NCBI RefSeq assembly: GCF_900110085.1
Contig: NZ_FOCK01000005.1
Span: forward strand, 291,002 to 355,001
Length of the DNA: 64,000 bases
Origin: Prevotella sp. ne3005
GTDB lineage: Bacteria; Bacteroidota; Bacteroidia; Bacteroidales; Bacteroidaceae
Direction: 5' to 3'
How positions within the stretch are numbered: position 1 is the stretch's first letter; each line of letters starts with the position of its first letter. Below, piece by piece: positions 1-7,726 of this stretch. Under the pieces are notes generated by a model that was not told the origin of the DNA, did not search any database, and saw nothing but the letters and a program-made list of their open reading frames with translations. The position numbers and the translations under genes are program-made.

Positions 1-27
1 ATTTTATCACTTTAAAATCCAAATAAC

Positions 28-483
28 ATGATGATTGATTATTTTACACAACACTTGTGGCAGATGTGGTCGGTTCTAGCCGTTGTCTGTCTGATTTTGG
101 AGTTGATGGCAGGCGATTTCTTTATCATCTGCTTCTCTATCGGTGCAGTATTTGCAGCCCTGTCTGCTGCTCTTGGTGGCAACATCTATGTCCAGCTGAT
201 CTGTTTTGCGGTGTGCGCTCTAATCAGCTTGTTCTGGGTGCGCCCCTTTGCTAAGCGTTATTTGCGTAAGGGTGAAGATTCGCGTGTCAGCAATGCCGAT
301 GCGTTGTTAGGAAGACAGGGTAGGGTTGTAGAGACTGTCGAGGCTGATGGGTTCGGGCGTGTGCAGATTGACGGAGACATATGGAAAGCTGTTACTAACG
401 AGAATCAGAGTATCCCTACAGGCACTAACGTATACGTGATTGGACGCGAGAGCACTATTATTACAGTAGAAACAATTCATTAA
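28..483 (+). CDS. NfeD-like membrane protein
   Basis: This 151-residue protein has an N-terminal half dominated by hydrophobic segments (roughly residues 12-35 and 42-68) and a C-terminal soluble half of about 75 residues that looks like the OB-fold of NfeD proteins (LLGRQGRVVE, then a Gly-rich strand and a closing strand near ESTIITVE). NfeD proteins are inner-membrane partners of SPFH/stomatin proteins. The next gene, 24 bp downstream, is exactly such a protein, so the pair is the usual nfeD-SPFH operon thought to organise membrane microdomains. Two ATGs in tandem (28 and 31) can start it. Its promoter lies outside the window, because only 27 bases precede it. Confidence 0.85.
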   Translation: MMIDYFTQHLWQMWSVLAVVCLILELMAGDFFIICFSIGAVFAALSAALGGNIYVQLICFAVCALISLFWVRPFAKRYLRKGEDSRVSNADALLGRQGRVVETVEADGFGRVQIDGDIWKAVTNENQSIPTGTNVYVIGRESTIITVETIH

Positions 484-507
484 TATTTTATTTTAAAACT
501 AATTATT

Positions 508-1461
508 ATGGACATTGCAACTTTCATTCTGGTAGCCATCGTGATATGCGTGGTTATCTTTGCCAAAATGGCACTCGTGATTATCCCTCAGTCAGAAACA
601 AAGATTGTGGAGCGTCTCGGACGCTACTATGCCACACTCCAGCCTGGTATCAACATTATTATTCCTTTCATTGACCGCGCCAAGTCTATTGTTGTATTGA
701 ACCATGGAAGGTATCAATACTCCACCACTATTGACCTGCGTGAACAAGTCTACGACTTTCCTAAGCAGAATGTGATTACGAAGGATAATGTACAGACTGA
801 GATCAATGCGTTGCTTTATTTCCAGATTGTAGATCCCTTCAAGGCCACATATGAGATTAACAACCTGCCCAATGCTATCGAGAAGCTGACGCAGACCACG
901 TTGCGTAATATCATTGGTGAACTTGAGCTCGACGAGACACTGACTTCACGCGATACTATCAACAAGAAATTGAGTGCTGTGCTCGACGATGCAACCGATA
1001 AGTGGGGTGTGAAGGTGAATCGTGTGGAGCTACAGGACATCACGCCTCCTGACTCTGTGCTTACTGCAATGGAGAAGCAGATGCAGGCAGAACGTAACAA
1101 ACGTGCCCAGATTCTTACTTCCGAGGGTCAGAAGGCTGCCGAGATTCTTGCGTCAGAAGGTGAGAAGACTGCTATCGTCAATAAGGCAGAAGCCGCAAAG
1201 CAGGAAGCTATCCTTCAGGCCGAAGGCGAGGCGCAGGCCCGCATCCGTGTGGCCGAGGCTGAGGCGAAGGCTATCGAGCTGATTACTGAGGCTGTCGGTA
1301 AATCGACCAATCCTGCCAACTATCTGCTGGCCCAGAAATATATCCAAATGATGCAAGAGTTAGCCGAAGGCGAGAAGACCAAAACCGTCTATTTGCCTTA
1401 TGAGGCCACCAACCTACTTGGCTCATTAGGAGGTATCAAGGATCTATTCAAGGCAGAATAA
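508..1461 (+). CDS. SPFH/Band 7 (stomatin-like, QmcA-type) membrane protein
   Basis: A 317-residue protein. One N-terminal transmembrane helix (about residues 5-25) is followed by a Band 7 domain (VPQ-like entry VIIPQSETKIVERLGRYY, then the TKDNV and NIIGELELDE strands, about residues 26-190). A long Ala/Glu-rich coiled coil (about 190-260) contains repeated AEAEAKA-type heptads. This is the stomatin/QmcA architecture, a protein that oligomerises on the inner face of the cytoplasmic membrane. With the NfeD-like gene immediately upstream it forms a two-gene unit that ends at a strong hairpin terminator. The length is normal for the family. Its precise physiological role cannot be read from the sequence. 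Confidence 0.9.
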   Translation: MDIATFILVAIVICVVIFAKMALVIIPQSETKIVERLGRYYATLQPGINIIIPFIDRAKSIVVLNHGRYQYSTTIDLREQVYDFPKQNVITKDNVQTEINALLYFQIVDPFKATYEINNLPNAIEKLTQTTLRNIIGELELDETLTSRDTINKKLSAVLDDATDKWGVKVNRVELQDITPPDSVLTAMEKQMQAERNKRAQILTSEGQKAAEILASEGEKTAIVNKAEAAKQEAILQAEGEAQARIRVAEAEAKAIELITEAVGKSTNPANYLLAQKYIQMMQELAEGEKTKTVYLPYEATNLLGSLGGIKDLFKAE

Positions 1462-1465
1462 CACA

Positions 1466-1508
1466 AAAAATGAAAAAATCGCAGCATTTTGCTGCGATTT
1501 TCATTTTA
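1466..1508 (+). terminator. Terminator of the nfeD-SPFH unit
   Basis: AAAATCGCAGC (1475-1485) pairs with GCTGCGATTTT (1491-1501) around an ATTTT loop. The stem extends through flanking AAAATGA/TCATTTT and a T-rich run follows. The dapA promoter starts directly after it. Confidence 0.85.
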
Positions 1509-1514
1509 TTTGTG

Positions 1515-1522
1515 TACCTTTG
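1515..1522 (+). promoter_or_regulatory. dapA promoter, -7 box
   Basis: TACCTTTG fits the Bacteroidetes -7 consensus TAnnTTTG. It sits 22 bp upstream of the ATG at 1544, giving a predicted leader of about 15 nt. A good -33 TTTG is not obvious because the region overlaps the preceding terminator. Confidence 0.75.
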
Positions 1523-1543
1523 CAGCCGAAAAGATTAGACGAT

Positions 1544-2431
1544 ATGGTACAGAATATTTTCAAGGGTTTGGGTATCGCACTCATCACCCCCTTTAAGGAA
1601 GACGGTTCGGTAGACTATGAATCGCTGATACGCCTTGTGGATTATCAGCTGAACAACGGGGCCGACTTTTTCTGTATTCTCGCTACTACAGGCGAGACAC
1701 CCACACTTACCAAGGAAGAAAAGCAGAAGATTAAAGACCTCGTCGTAGACTATGTCCAGGGGCGTGTGCCCATCCTGATGGGTTGTGGTGGCAATAATAC
1801 TGCTGCCATCATTGAGGAACTGAAAACCGGCGATTTTCGTGGGGTTGACGGTATACTCAGCGTATGTCCATATTATAACAAGCCTTCACAAGAAGGTCTC
1901 TACCAGCATTTTAAGGCGATTGCTGCAGCTACCACGTTGCCCGTTATATTATATAATGTGCCAGGTCGTACAGGGGTAAATATGCAGGCAGCCACAACAG
2001 TGAGATTGGCACGCGATTGCCATAACATTGTAGGTATTAAGGAAGCTAGTGGTAATTTGGAACAAGTCGACGAGATTATCAAGAACAAGCCCAATGGCTT
2101 TGACGTAATCAGTGGTGACGATTCCCTGACATTCCCTATGGTCAGTTGTGGTGCCGTTGGCGTTATCTCCGTTATTGGCAATGCCCTTCCTAAGGAGTTC
2201 TCAAGAATGATCCGTTTGCAGATGCGCGGTGAATACGATCCAGCCCGCACTATCCATCATCGCTTTACAGACTTGTTCTCGTTGCTCTTTGTCGACGGCA
2301 ATCCCGCTGGTGTAAAGGCGATGCTCTCAGAGATGGGCTTTATTCAGAACGTCCTTCGCCTGCCGTTGGTGCCCATGCGTATCAACAATATGCAGCGCAT
2401 GTCAGAGATACTGAAAGAGCTGAAAATTTGA
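1544..2431 (+). CDS. dapA: 4-hydroxy-tetrahydrodipicolinate synthase
   Basis: DapA condenses pyruvate with aspartate semialdehyde, the first committed step to diaminopimelate and lysine. The 295-residue product carries the family signatures: GLGIALITPF at the N-terminus, ATTGETPTL (the Thr pair of the active site), PYYNKPSQEGLYQHF, VILYNVPGRTG with the catalytic Tyr, and VGIKEASGN with the Schiff-base Lys. The frame stays open up to a TTG at 1520, but that lies inside the -7 promoter box, so the ATG at 1544 (MVQNIFKGLG) is the real start. It is a single-gene unit followed by a tRNA gene. The aspartate-family gene thrA lies far away at 33-36 kb. Confidence 0.96.
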   Translation: MVQNIFKGLGIALITPFKEDGSVDYESLIRLVDYQLNNGADFFCILATTGETPTLTKEEKQKIKDLVVDYVQGRVPILMGCGGNNTAAIIEELKTGDFRGVDGILSVCPYYNKPSQEGLYQHFKAIAAATTLPVILYNVPGRTGVNMQAATTVRLARDCHNIVGIKEASGNLEQVDEIIKNKPNGFDVISGDDSLTFPMVSCGAVGVISVIGNALPKEFSRMIRLQMRGEYDPARTIHHRFTDLFSLLFVDGNPAGVKAMLSEMGFIQNVLRLPLVPMRINNMQRMSEILKELKI

Positions 2432-2489
2432 AGAAAATCAGGTAAAAAGGGGCGAAAATACATTTTTCTTGAAAAAAGTCGCCAAAAGA

Positions 2490-2521
2490 TTTGGTCAGTT
2501 CAAAAAATCTTCGTACCTTTG
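2490..2521 (+). promoter_or_regulatory. Promoter of tRNA-Arg
   Basis: TTTG at 2490-2493, a 20-bp spacer and TACCTTTG at 2514-2521 form a complete Bacteroidetes-type promoter 19 bp before the tRNA 5' end. The stretch 2432-2489 shows nothing else. Confidence 0.85.
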
Positions 2522-2540
2522 CACCCGCAAAAAGGAACAA

Positions 2541-2614
2541 GGTTCCGTAGCTCAACTGAATAGAGCATCTGACTACGGATCAGAAGGTTGTGGGTTTGAA
2601 TCCCGCCGGAATCA
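2541..2614 (+). tRNA. tRNA-Arg (anticodon ACG)
   Basis: The full cloverleaf can be drawn. The acceptor stem GGTTCCG pairs with CGGAATC (one G-U), the D-arm holds GCTC...GAGC, the anticodon stem TCTGA/TCAGA encloses loop CTACGGA with anticodon ACG, and the T-arm is GTGGG-TTTGAAT-CCCGC. The discriminator base is A at 2614 and CCA is not encoded. ACG is normally edited to ICG to read CGU, CGC and CGA codons. Confidence 0.97.
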
Positions 2615-2620
2615 CTTGAA

Positions 2621-2650
2621 GAGAGAAAATCGAAAGATTTTCTCTCTTTC
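2621..2650 (+). terminator. Terminator of tRNA-Arg
   Basis: An 11-bp stem, GAGAGAAAATC (2621-2631) with GATTTTCTCTC (2636-2646), closes a GAAA tetraloop and is followed by TTTCTTTG. It starts 6 nt after the tRNA end, and its T-run merges with the -33 box of the next promoter. Confidence 0.9.
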
Positions 2651-2682
2651 TTTGTATTTCCGATTATTTTTTTGTATCTTTG
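2651..2682 (+). promoter_or_regulatory. Promoter of the second RpoD-like sigma gene
   Basis: TTTG (2651-2654), a 20-bp spacer and TATCTTTG (2675-2682). The promoter is canonical for the primary sigma factor, so the variant sigma gene appears to be transcribed by the housekeeping holoenzyme. Predicted leader about 12 nt. Confidence 0.85.
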
Positions 2683-2699
2683 CCCCAAAATAAGTTTTT

Positions 2700-3413
2700 A
2701 TGGAAGATTCAGCACTTAACAGATATTTGGATGAAATCGGAAAGGAAGCTCTGCTTTCCGACGAAGTAGAGAAACAACTCTCATCGCAAATCCTGAAAGG
2801 CGATACTAAAGCCCTCTCGAGACTTGTGGAAGCAAACCTTCGCTTTGTGGTGGCCGTAGCCCGTCAATATAAGGGTAAAGGTGTTGCGATGGAGGATCTC
2901 GTCAGTGAGGGTAATATCGGCTTAATGAAAGCCGCCTCGAAGTATGATGCCAGCAAAGGTGTCCGCTTTGTAAACTATGCCGTTGTCTATGTGCGTCAGG
3001 CTATCGAGAAGTTCATCGAGCAGCAGGCTGGTCTCTACCAGGTGCCAAAGAATGTAAAGGATGAGGTCGTTGCCCGTCAACAAAGTATGCCTCTTTCAGT
3101 AGATGCCCCCTTAGGTCATCGAACGAATATGAGTTTATTGTCTGTTTTGATTAATCAGGATGCTCCTTTGGCCGATGAGCGTGTCCATTCTGAAGCCGTT
3201 GAGGCTGCGGTGGAATATGCCTTAGGCAGTCTTGACCAGCGTGAGACAAAGGTGGTGAATGCCTTTTTCGGTATTGGCCAAGAACGGGAGACTATGGCTG
3301 AGATAGCAGAAGATATGGATGTGAAACGTGAGCGTGTGAGACAGATACGTGATAAGGCTGTGCGAAAACTCCGCAAAGCCTATAAGGCTCGCCTCCGTGA
3401 ATTACGAAGATAA
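2700..3413 (+). CDS. Divergent group 2 sigma-70 factor lacking most of domain 3
   Basis: A 237-residue paralog of the primary sigma factor at 27347-28207. It keeps region 1.2 (NRYLDEIGKE), region 2 (NLRFVVAVARQY, EDLVSEGNIGLMKAA), the finger-like linker (SVDAPLG...SLLSVLINQDAPLADE) and a full region 4.2 helix-turn-helix (VKRERVRQIRDKAVRKL). Between the end of region 2.4 (QVPKN) and SVDAP there are only 14 residues, against 50 in the paralog, so the sigma-3 helical domain is essentially missing. The Trp-Trp pair that melts the -10 element (E. coli W433/W434; W108/W109 in the paralog) is replaced by V96-Y97, and the residue matching E. coli T440 is E103. It therefore probably reads a different -7 element or melts DNA weakly. 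A terminator follows directly. Confidence 0.9.
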   Translation: MEDSALNRYLDEIGKEALLSDEVEKQLSSQILKGDTKALSRLVEANLRFVVAVARQYKGKGVAMEDLVSEGNIGLMKAASKYDASKGVRFVNYAVVYVRQAIEKFIEQQAGLYQVPKNVKDEVVARQQSMPLSVDAPLGHRTNMSLLSVLINQDAPLADERVHSEAVEAAVEYALGSLDQRETKVVNAFFGIGQERETMAEIAEDMDVKRERVRQIRDKAVRKLRKAYKARLRELRR

Positions 3414-3450
3414 AATAAATGCTCCCTCGAAAATGAGGGAGCATTTATTT
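3413..3450. terminator. Bidirectional terminator between the sigma gene and htpG
   Basis: A perfect 16-bp stem (3413-3428 with 3435-3450) around GAAAAT, with A-rich and T-rich outer ends. It overlaps the last base of the sigma stop codon and the first base of the htpG stop codon, so it serves both convergent genes. Confidence 0.9.
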
Positions 3451-5504
3451 TATTTAATCAAATCAACTGAGCGCTTTAGGAATTTATCCAGCGCCTCGCC
3501 TTTGAGCATGCCATTCTGAAGGAGCGCCAGGTCGATAAGTTGGTGAACGATGGAATTGCCCTTTGCATAGTCGGCAATCACAGCTGTCTTCTTGTCCTTC
3601 TGCTCCTGTACGGCTTTCTCAGCCTCGGCCTTCTGGTCCTTTTCCTCCTGGGTAATCTCGTCATATTTCTTTTTATCCTGTGCGGCACGAATAGCGGCCA
3701 GACGAGCTTCTTGACCCTTTAGCTCGCTCACGATGGGCTTCAGCGCCTCGGCGGTAGCAGCCTCACTCTCCTCAAGTACTTTCTTTACCAATGGATGATC
3801 GGAATTCAGGACGATGTTGAATGAGTCGGGCATCTGTCCATAGAAGTTCATTCCTGGCTGGAAACGGCTCATCTCCTTCATACGACGCATATACTCATTT
3901 TGTGTGATAATCACAGGACGTGCCTCTTCGCCGAGGGCATCCACCTGAACCATAAACTCTGCCTTCTCAATCTTTGGCATCTGGGTGCGGAACACGGCTG
4001 ACAAATTGTCACTCTCTTCCTCCGAGAGCTGCGTCTTCTTGGCGTCCTCCTTCACAATCAGACGGTCGATGATGTCGGCATCCACACGTGTGAAGTGGCT
4101 CTTCTCAAATTTCTGCTCCAATGTCTGAATAGTGGGAACATCAAGCTGACCGTCAAGTAATAGTACTGAGTAACCCTTGTCCTGAGCTGCCTTGATGTAA
4201 GAGTACTGCTCTTCCTTGTCGGTAGCGTAGAGATATACCAACTGATCGTTCTTATCCTTTTGATTGGCCTCGATGAGCTTCTTGTAATCCTCAAATGTGA
4301 AGTACTTACCATCTGTATCCTTCATCAGGGCAAAGTCCTTGGCGCGGTCGTAGAAGCCCTCCTCAGAGAGGATACCGTAGTTGATGAAGAGCTTCAGATC
4401 GTCCCACTTCTCCTCATACTGCTTGCGGTCTTCCTTGAAGATGGCATTCAAGCGGTCGGCAACTTTCTTCGTGATATAAGTAGAGATTTTCTTCACCTCA
4501 CGGTCACTCTGCAGATAGCTACGAGAGACGTTCAGGGGAATATCCGGTGAGTCGATCACACCATGCAGTAACGTCAGGAATTCGGGTACGATGCCCTCTA
4601 CCTGATCGGTTACAAATACCTGGTTGCAGTAGAGCTGGATTTTATTCTTCTGCAGCTCAATGTTCGACTTAATCTTCGGGAAGTAGAGGATACCCGTCAG
4701 GTTGAAGGGATAGTCCACGTTCAGGTGAATCCAGAACAGGGGCTCATCGCTCATTGGATAGAGCGTACGATAGAAACTCTTGTAGTCCTCGTCCTTCAGC
4801 GAAGAGGGCGTCTTCGTCCACAGCGGCTCCACATTATTAATAATATTGTCTTCATCAGTATCCACCTGTTTGCCGTCCTTCCATTCGGTCTTCTTACCGA
4901 AAGCAACGGGCACAGCCATGAACTTGCAATACTTCTGAAGCAAACCCTCAAGCTTGTACTTGTCAAGGAATTCCTTGCAATCGTCATCGATATAGAGGAT
5001 GATGTCACTACCACGTTGTTCACGCTCGGCATCGTCAATCTCGTAGGCAGGACTGCCGTCACAACTCCACTTTACGGCCTTCGAACCCTCTTTGTACGAC
5101 TTGGTGATTATTTCCACCTTCTTCGACACCATGAAACTTGAGTAGAAGCCCAGACCGAAGTGACCAATAATGTTGTTGGCGTTATCCTTATATTTCTCCA
5201 AAAAGTCGCTAACGCCAGAGAAGGCGATCTGGTTAATATACTTATCAATCTCCTCTTCGGTCATTCCGATACCATGATCGCTGATGGTGATGGTACCCTT
5301 GTCAGCATCAAAGTTGACACGTACAGTCAGGTCGCCAAGATCGTCTTTAAACTCTCCTTGTGCGGCGAGGGTCTTCATCTTTTGCGTAGCATCGACTGCG
5401 TTCGACACCATCTCGCGGAGGAAAATCTCATGATCACTGTAGAGAAACTTTTTGATAACGGGGAATATATTCTCGGTTGTAACCCCGATGTTACCTTTTT
5501 GCAT
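3450..5504 (-). CDS. htpG: Molecular chaperone HtpG (Hsp90)
   Basis: A 684-residue cytosolic Hsp90-family ATPase that assists late folding of client proteins. The N-terminal GHKL ATPase domain shows the metal/ATP-binding EMVSNAVDAT, the DHGIGMT lid motif and GHFGLGFYS. The middle domain carries the conserved LPLNVSRSYLQ, with the Arg that contacts ATP phosphate. The C-terminal third has a Lys/Glu-rich segment typical of Bacteroidetes HtpG, then a dimerisation region, ending LKRSVDLIK. The start MQKGNIGVTTENIFP fits the family. A partial -7 match (GATATTTG on the minus strand near 5546-5553) could be its promoter, downstream of the rpsA terminator. Confidence 0.96.
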   Translation of the reverse strand: MQKGNIGVTTENIFPVIKKFLYSDHEIFLREMVSNAVDATQKMKTLAAQGEFKDDLGDLTVRVNFDADKGTITISDHGIGMTEEEIDKYINQIAFSGVSDFLEKYKDNANNIIGHFGLGFYSSFMVSKKVEIITKSYKEGSKAVKWSCDGSPAYEIDDAEREQRGSDIILYIDDDCKEFLDKYKLEGLLQKYCKFMAVPVAFGKKTEWKDGKQVDTDEDNIINNVEPLWTKTPSSLKDEDYKSFYRTLYPMSDEPLFWIHLNVDYPFNLTGILYFPKIKSNIELQKNKIQLYCNQVFVTDQVEGIVPEFLTLLHGVIDSPDIPLNVSRSYLQSDREVKKISTYITKKVADRLNAIFKEDRKQYEEKWDDLKLFINYGILSEEGFYDRAKDFALMKDTDGKYFTFEDYKKLIEANQKDKNDQLVYLYATDKEEQYSYIKAAQDKGYSVLLLDGQLDVPTIQTLEQKFEKSHFTRVDADIIDRLIVKEDAKKTQLSEEESDNLSAVFRTQMPKIEKAEFMVQVDALGEEARPVIITQNEYMRRMKEMSRFQPGMNFYGQMPDSFNIVLNSDHPLVKKVLEESEAATAEALKPIVSELKGQEARLAAIRAAQDKKKYDEITQEEKDQKAEAEKAVQEQKDKKTAVIADYAKGNSIVHQLIDLALLQNGMLKGEALDKFLKRSVDLIK

Positions 5505-5569
5505 GTTATTATCAATTTATAATTTCATTGTTTGAACATTATTCTGCAAATATCGTGCCAAACAAAAAT

Positions 5570-5595
5570 CCCCCCTGGAAAAACTTCCAGAGGGG
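5570..5595 (-). terminator. Terminator of rpsA
   Basis: A hairpin with CCCC...TGGAA at 5570-5580 and TTCCA...GGGG at 5585-5595, loop AAAC. It is followed on the minus strand by an AT-rich run. It lies 25 bp past the rpsA stop codon. Confidence 0.75.
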
Positions 5596-5620
5596 ATAGG
5601 TATGTAAGAGGGTAGAGCAA

Positions 5621-7411
5621 TTACTTCTTCTTGCTCTCACCTTCCAGCTGAGCCTTCAGCTGAGCCAGTGCGTCGATGTCACCCAGTGTTGTGCTGGCTG
5701 CAACATTCTCGATCTTCGGAGCATCGTCCTTCTTCGGAGCACGTGCCTTCTTAGCGGCAGCCTTCTTCTCCTCGCGGGCGGGATCCTCGAAGGTGCGACT
5801 GTGAGAGAGGATGATACGCTTGCTGTCCTTATTGAACTCGATCACCTTGAAGGGCAGAACCTCACCAGCCTGAGCCTGTGAACCGTCCTCCTTCACGAGG
5901 TGCTTCGGAGTAGCAAAGCCCTCAACATTCTCCTCGAGTGATACAACGGCGCCCTTCTCGAGCATCTCGCTGATCTTACCCTCGTGGATAGAACCAACGG
6001 TGTACTTCTCCTCGAATACATCCCAAGGATTCTCCTCGAGCTGCTTGTGACCGAGAGACAGACGACGGTTCTCCTTATCGATATCCAGAACGATAACGTC
6101 GATCTGAGCACCAACCTGAGTGAACTCTGAAGGATGCTTTACCTTCTTGGTCCAAGAGAGGTCGCTGATGTGAATCAGGCCGTCAACACCTTCCTCGAGC
6201 TCAACAAATACACCAAAGTTGGTGAAGTTGCGAACCTTTGCGGTATGCTTGCTGCCAAGAGGATACTTGTTCTCGATAGCCTCCCAGGGATCCTCACGAA
6301 GCTGCTTGATACCCAGGCTCATCTTACGCTCATCGCGGTCAAGGGTCAGGATGACTGCCTCAACCTCTTCGCCAACCTTCAGGAACTCCTGAGCTGAACG
6401 CAGGTGCTGGCTCCAAGACATCTCTGAAACGTGGATCAGGCCCTCAACACCAGGCTGGATCTCAACGAATGCACCGTAGTCAGCGATAACGACTACCTTA
6501 CCCTTCACGTGGTCACCAACCTTGAGCTCCTGATCCAGAGCATCCCAAGGATGAGGAGTGAGCTGCTTCAGACCGAGGGCGATGCGGCGCTTCTCGTCGT
6601 CGAAGTCCAGGATAACAACGTTGATCTTCTGGTCGAGCTCCACCACCTTGTGGGGATCGTCTACGCGGCCCCAAGAAAGGTCTGTGATGTGGATGAGTCC
6701 GTCAACACCGCCGAGGTCAACGAATACACCGTAGCTGGTGATGTTCTTAACTGTACCCTCAAGGATCTGACCCTTCTCCAGACGACCAATGATCTCCTTC
6801 TTCTGGGCCTCGAGCTCCTGCTCAATAAGAGCCTTGTGAGAAACGACCACGTTGCGGAACTCCTGGTTGATCTTCACAACCTTGAACTCCATGGTCTTGC
6901 CAACGAACTGGTCGTAGTCGCGTATGGGGTGAACGTCGATCTGCGATCCGGGGAGGAAGGCCTCGATACCGAATACGTCGACAATCATACCGCCCTTTGT
7001 GCGGCACTTGATGAAGCCCTGGATGATAGCATCTGCCTCGAGAGCCTCGTTGACCTTATCCCAAGACTTGCTCAGACGGGCCTTCTTGTGAGAGAGGATC
7101 AGCTGACCCTTCTTGTCCTCAGCGCTCTCTACGTAAACCTCTACCTTATCACCGATCTTCAGGTCGGGATTGTAGCGGAACTCAGAAGCGGGGATGATGC
7201 CGTCGCTCTTGTAGCCGATGTTGACAACAACTTCCTTCTTGTCAACGCTGATCACGGTACCTTCTACTACCTGGTGGTCGGCTACCTTGTTGAGGGTTTC
7301 GTCGTACGCCTTGTCAAGCTCTTCTTTGTTGACACCAGCGGGCGTGCCATTCTCGAACTCGTCCCAATTGAAATCGTCGAGCGGCTTCACGTTCTTTGTT
7401 AAATCTGACAT
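5621..7411 (-). CDS. rpsA: 30S ribosomal protein S1
   Basis: A 596-residue protein with six S1 (OB-fold) repeats. Repeats 1 and 2 (about residues 43-185) are divergent, as expected for the ribosome-binding repeats. Repeats 3-5 are highly regular, each with a YGVFVDLG/GLIHITDLSW-type core, and repeat 6 ends near ILSHSR. A Lys/Ala-rich tail follows and the protein ends in ESKKK. S1 binds mRNA upstream of start codons on the 30S subunit. That is of special interest in Bacteroidetes, where Shine-Dalgarno pairing is weak. A long structured leader precedes the gene, consistent with autoregulation as known for E. coli rpsA. Codon use is strongly biased, as for a highly expressed gene. Confidence 0.96.
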   Translation of the reverse strand: MSDLTKNVKPLDDFNWDEFENGTPAGVNKEELDKAYDETLNKVADHQVVEGTVISVDKKEVVVNIGYKSDGIIPASEFRYNPDLKIGDKVEVYVESAEDKKGQLILSHKKARLSKSWDKVNEALEADAIIQGFIKCRTKGGMIVDVFGIEAFLPGSQIDVHPIRDYDQFVGKTMEFKVVKINQEFRNVVVSHKALIEQELEAQKKEIIGRLEKGQILEGTVKNITSYGVFVDLGGVDGLIHITDLSWGRVDDPHKVVELDQKINVVILDFDDEKRRIALGLKQLTPHPWDALDQELKVGDHVKGKVVVIADYGAFVEIQPGVEGLIHVSEMSWSQHLRSAQEFLKVGEEVEAVILTLDRDERKMSLGIKQLREDPWEAIENKYPLGSKHTAKVRNFTNFGVFVELEEGVDGLIHISDLSWTKKVKHPSEFTQVGAQIDVIVLDIDKENRRLSLGHKQLEENPWDVFEEKYTVGSIHEGKISEMLEKGAVVSLEENVEGFATPKHLVKEDGSQAQAGEVLPFKVIEFNKDSKRIILSHSRTFEDPAREEKKAAAKKARAPKKDDAPKIENVAASTTLGDIDALAQLKAQLEGESKKK

Positions 7412-7555
7412 AATAAATTAATTCTGTTGCCCCACGTTTGTTTGTCGGGGCGGGGTCTGAACAGACGTTTACCAGACCATCTTTTAAAGGGTTAATAATT
7501 CATAGGAGCAAGCGCCTGTTCCGGCCCCTATTCCCCCTACGGGGGACAAAACGGG
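7412..7555 (-). promoter_or_regulatory. Structured 5' leader of rpsA
   Basis: About 140 nt separate the predicted start site from the ATG. On the minus strand four hairpins can be drawn in order: GGGGG/CCCCC (7533-7545), AUAGGGGC/GCUCCUAU (7524-7531 with 7502-7509, one G-U), GGUCUG/CAGACC (7473-7478 with 7454-7459) and GCCCC/GGGGC (7447-7451 with 7429-7433). The last ends 17 nt before the start codon. Leaders elsewhere in the window are 10-100 nt, so this one probably controls S1 synthesis. Confidence 0.65.
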
Positions 7556-7557
7556 TG

Positions 7558-7565
7558 CAAAGGTA
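7558..7565 (-). promoter_or_regulatory. rpsA promoter, -7 box
   Basis: TACCTTTG on the minus strand (complement of CAAAGGTA), about 147 bp upstream of the rpsA ATG. No good -33 TTTG is present at the usual distance. Confidence 0.75.
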
Positions 7566-7570
7566 GTAAA

Positions 7571-7606
7571 AAGAAGTGAGAAGTGAGGGGTGAGAAGTGA
7601 AAAGTA
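7571..7606. repeat. Short purine-rich direct repeats
   Basis: GAAGTGA, GAAGTGA, GGGGTGA and GAAGTGA follow each other at 7-8 bp steps, just upstream of the rpsA promoter. Similar low-complexity purine tracts occur at 17938-17975. They may be slippage products; no function can be assigned. Confidence 0.6.
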
Positions 7607-7638
7607 GATATTAATTTATGAATTATTAACAAAACAAA

Positions 7639-7660
7639 GGCCGACCCTCGCGAGTCAGCC
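7639..7660 (-). terminator. Terminator of gdhA
   Basis: GGCUGAC (7660-7654 on the minus strand) pairs with GUCGGCC (7645-7639) with one U-G pair, followed on the minus strand by a UUUG/UUUU-rich stretch. It lies 67 bp past the gdhA stop codon. Confidence 0.65.
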
Positions 7661-7726
7661 CCTGTTAACAATACGTTATTCTATTATAATTATACTTTCA
7701 CTTGAATACTTCAAACTTCGTCCGGC

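Noticed and set aside
2469..2693. Open frames on both strands across 2469-2693
   Set aside because: They run through the tRNA-Arg gene, its terminator and the next promoter.
6431..7402. 323-residue open frame on the plus strand inside rpsA
   Set aside because: It is antisense to a clear S1 protein; the Leu/Val/Asp-rich composition is what results from reading biased codons backwards.
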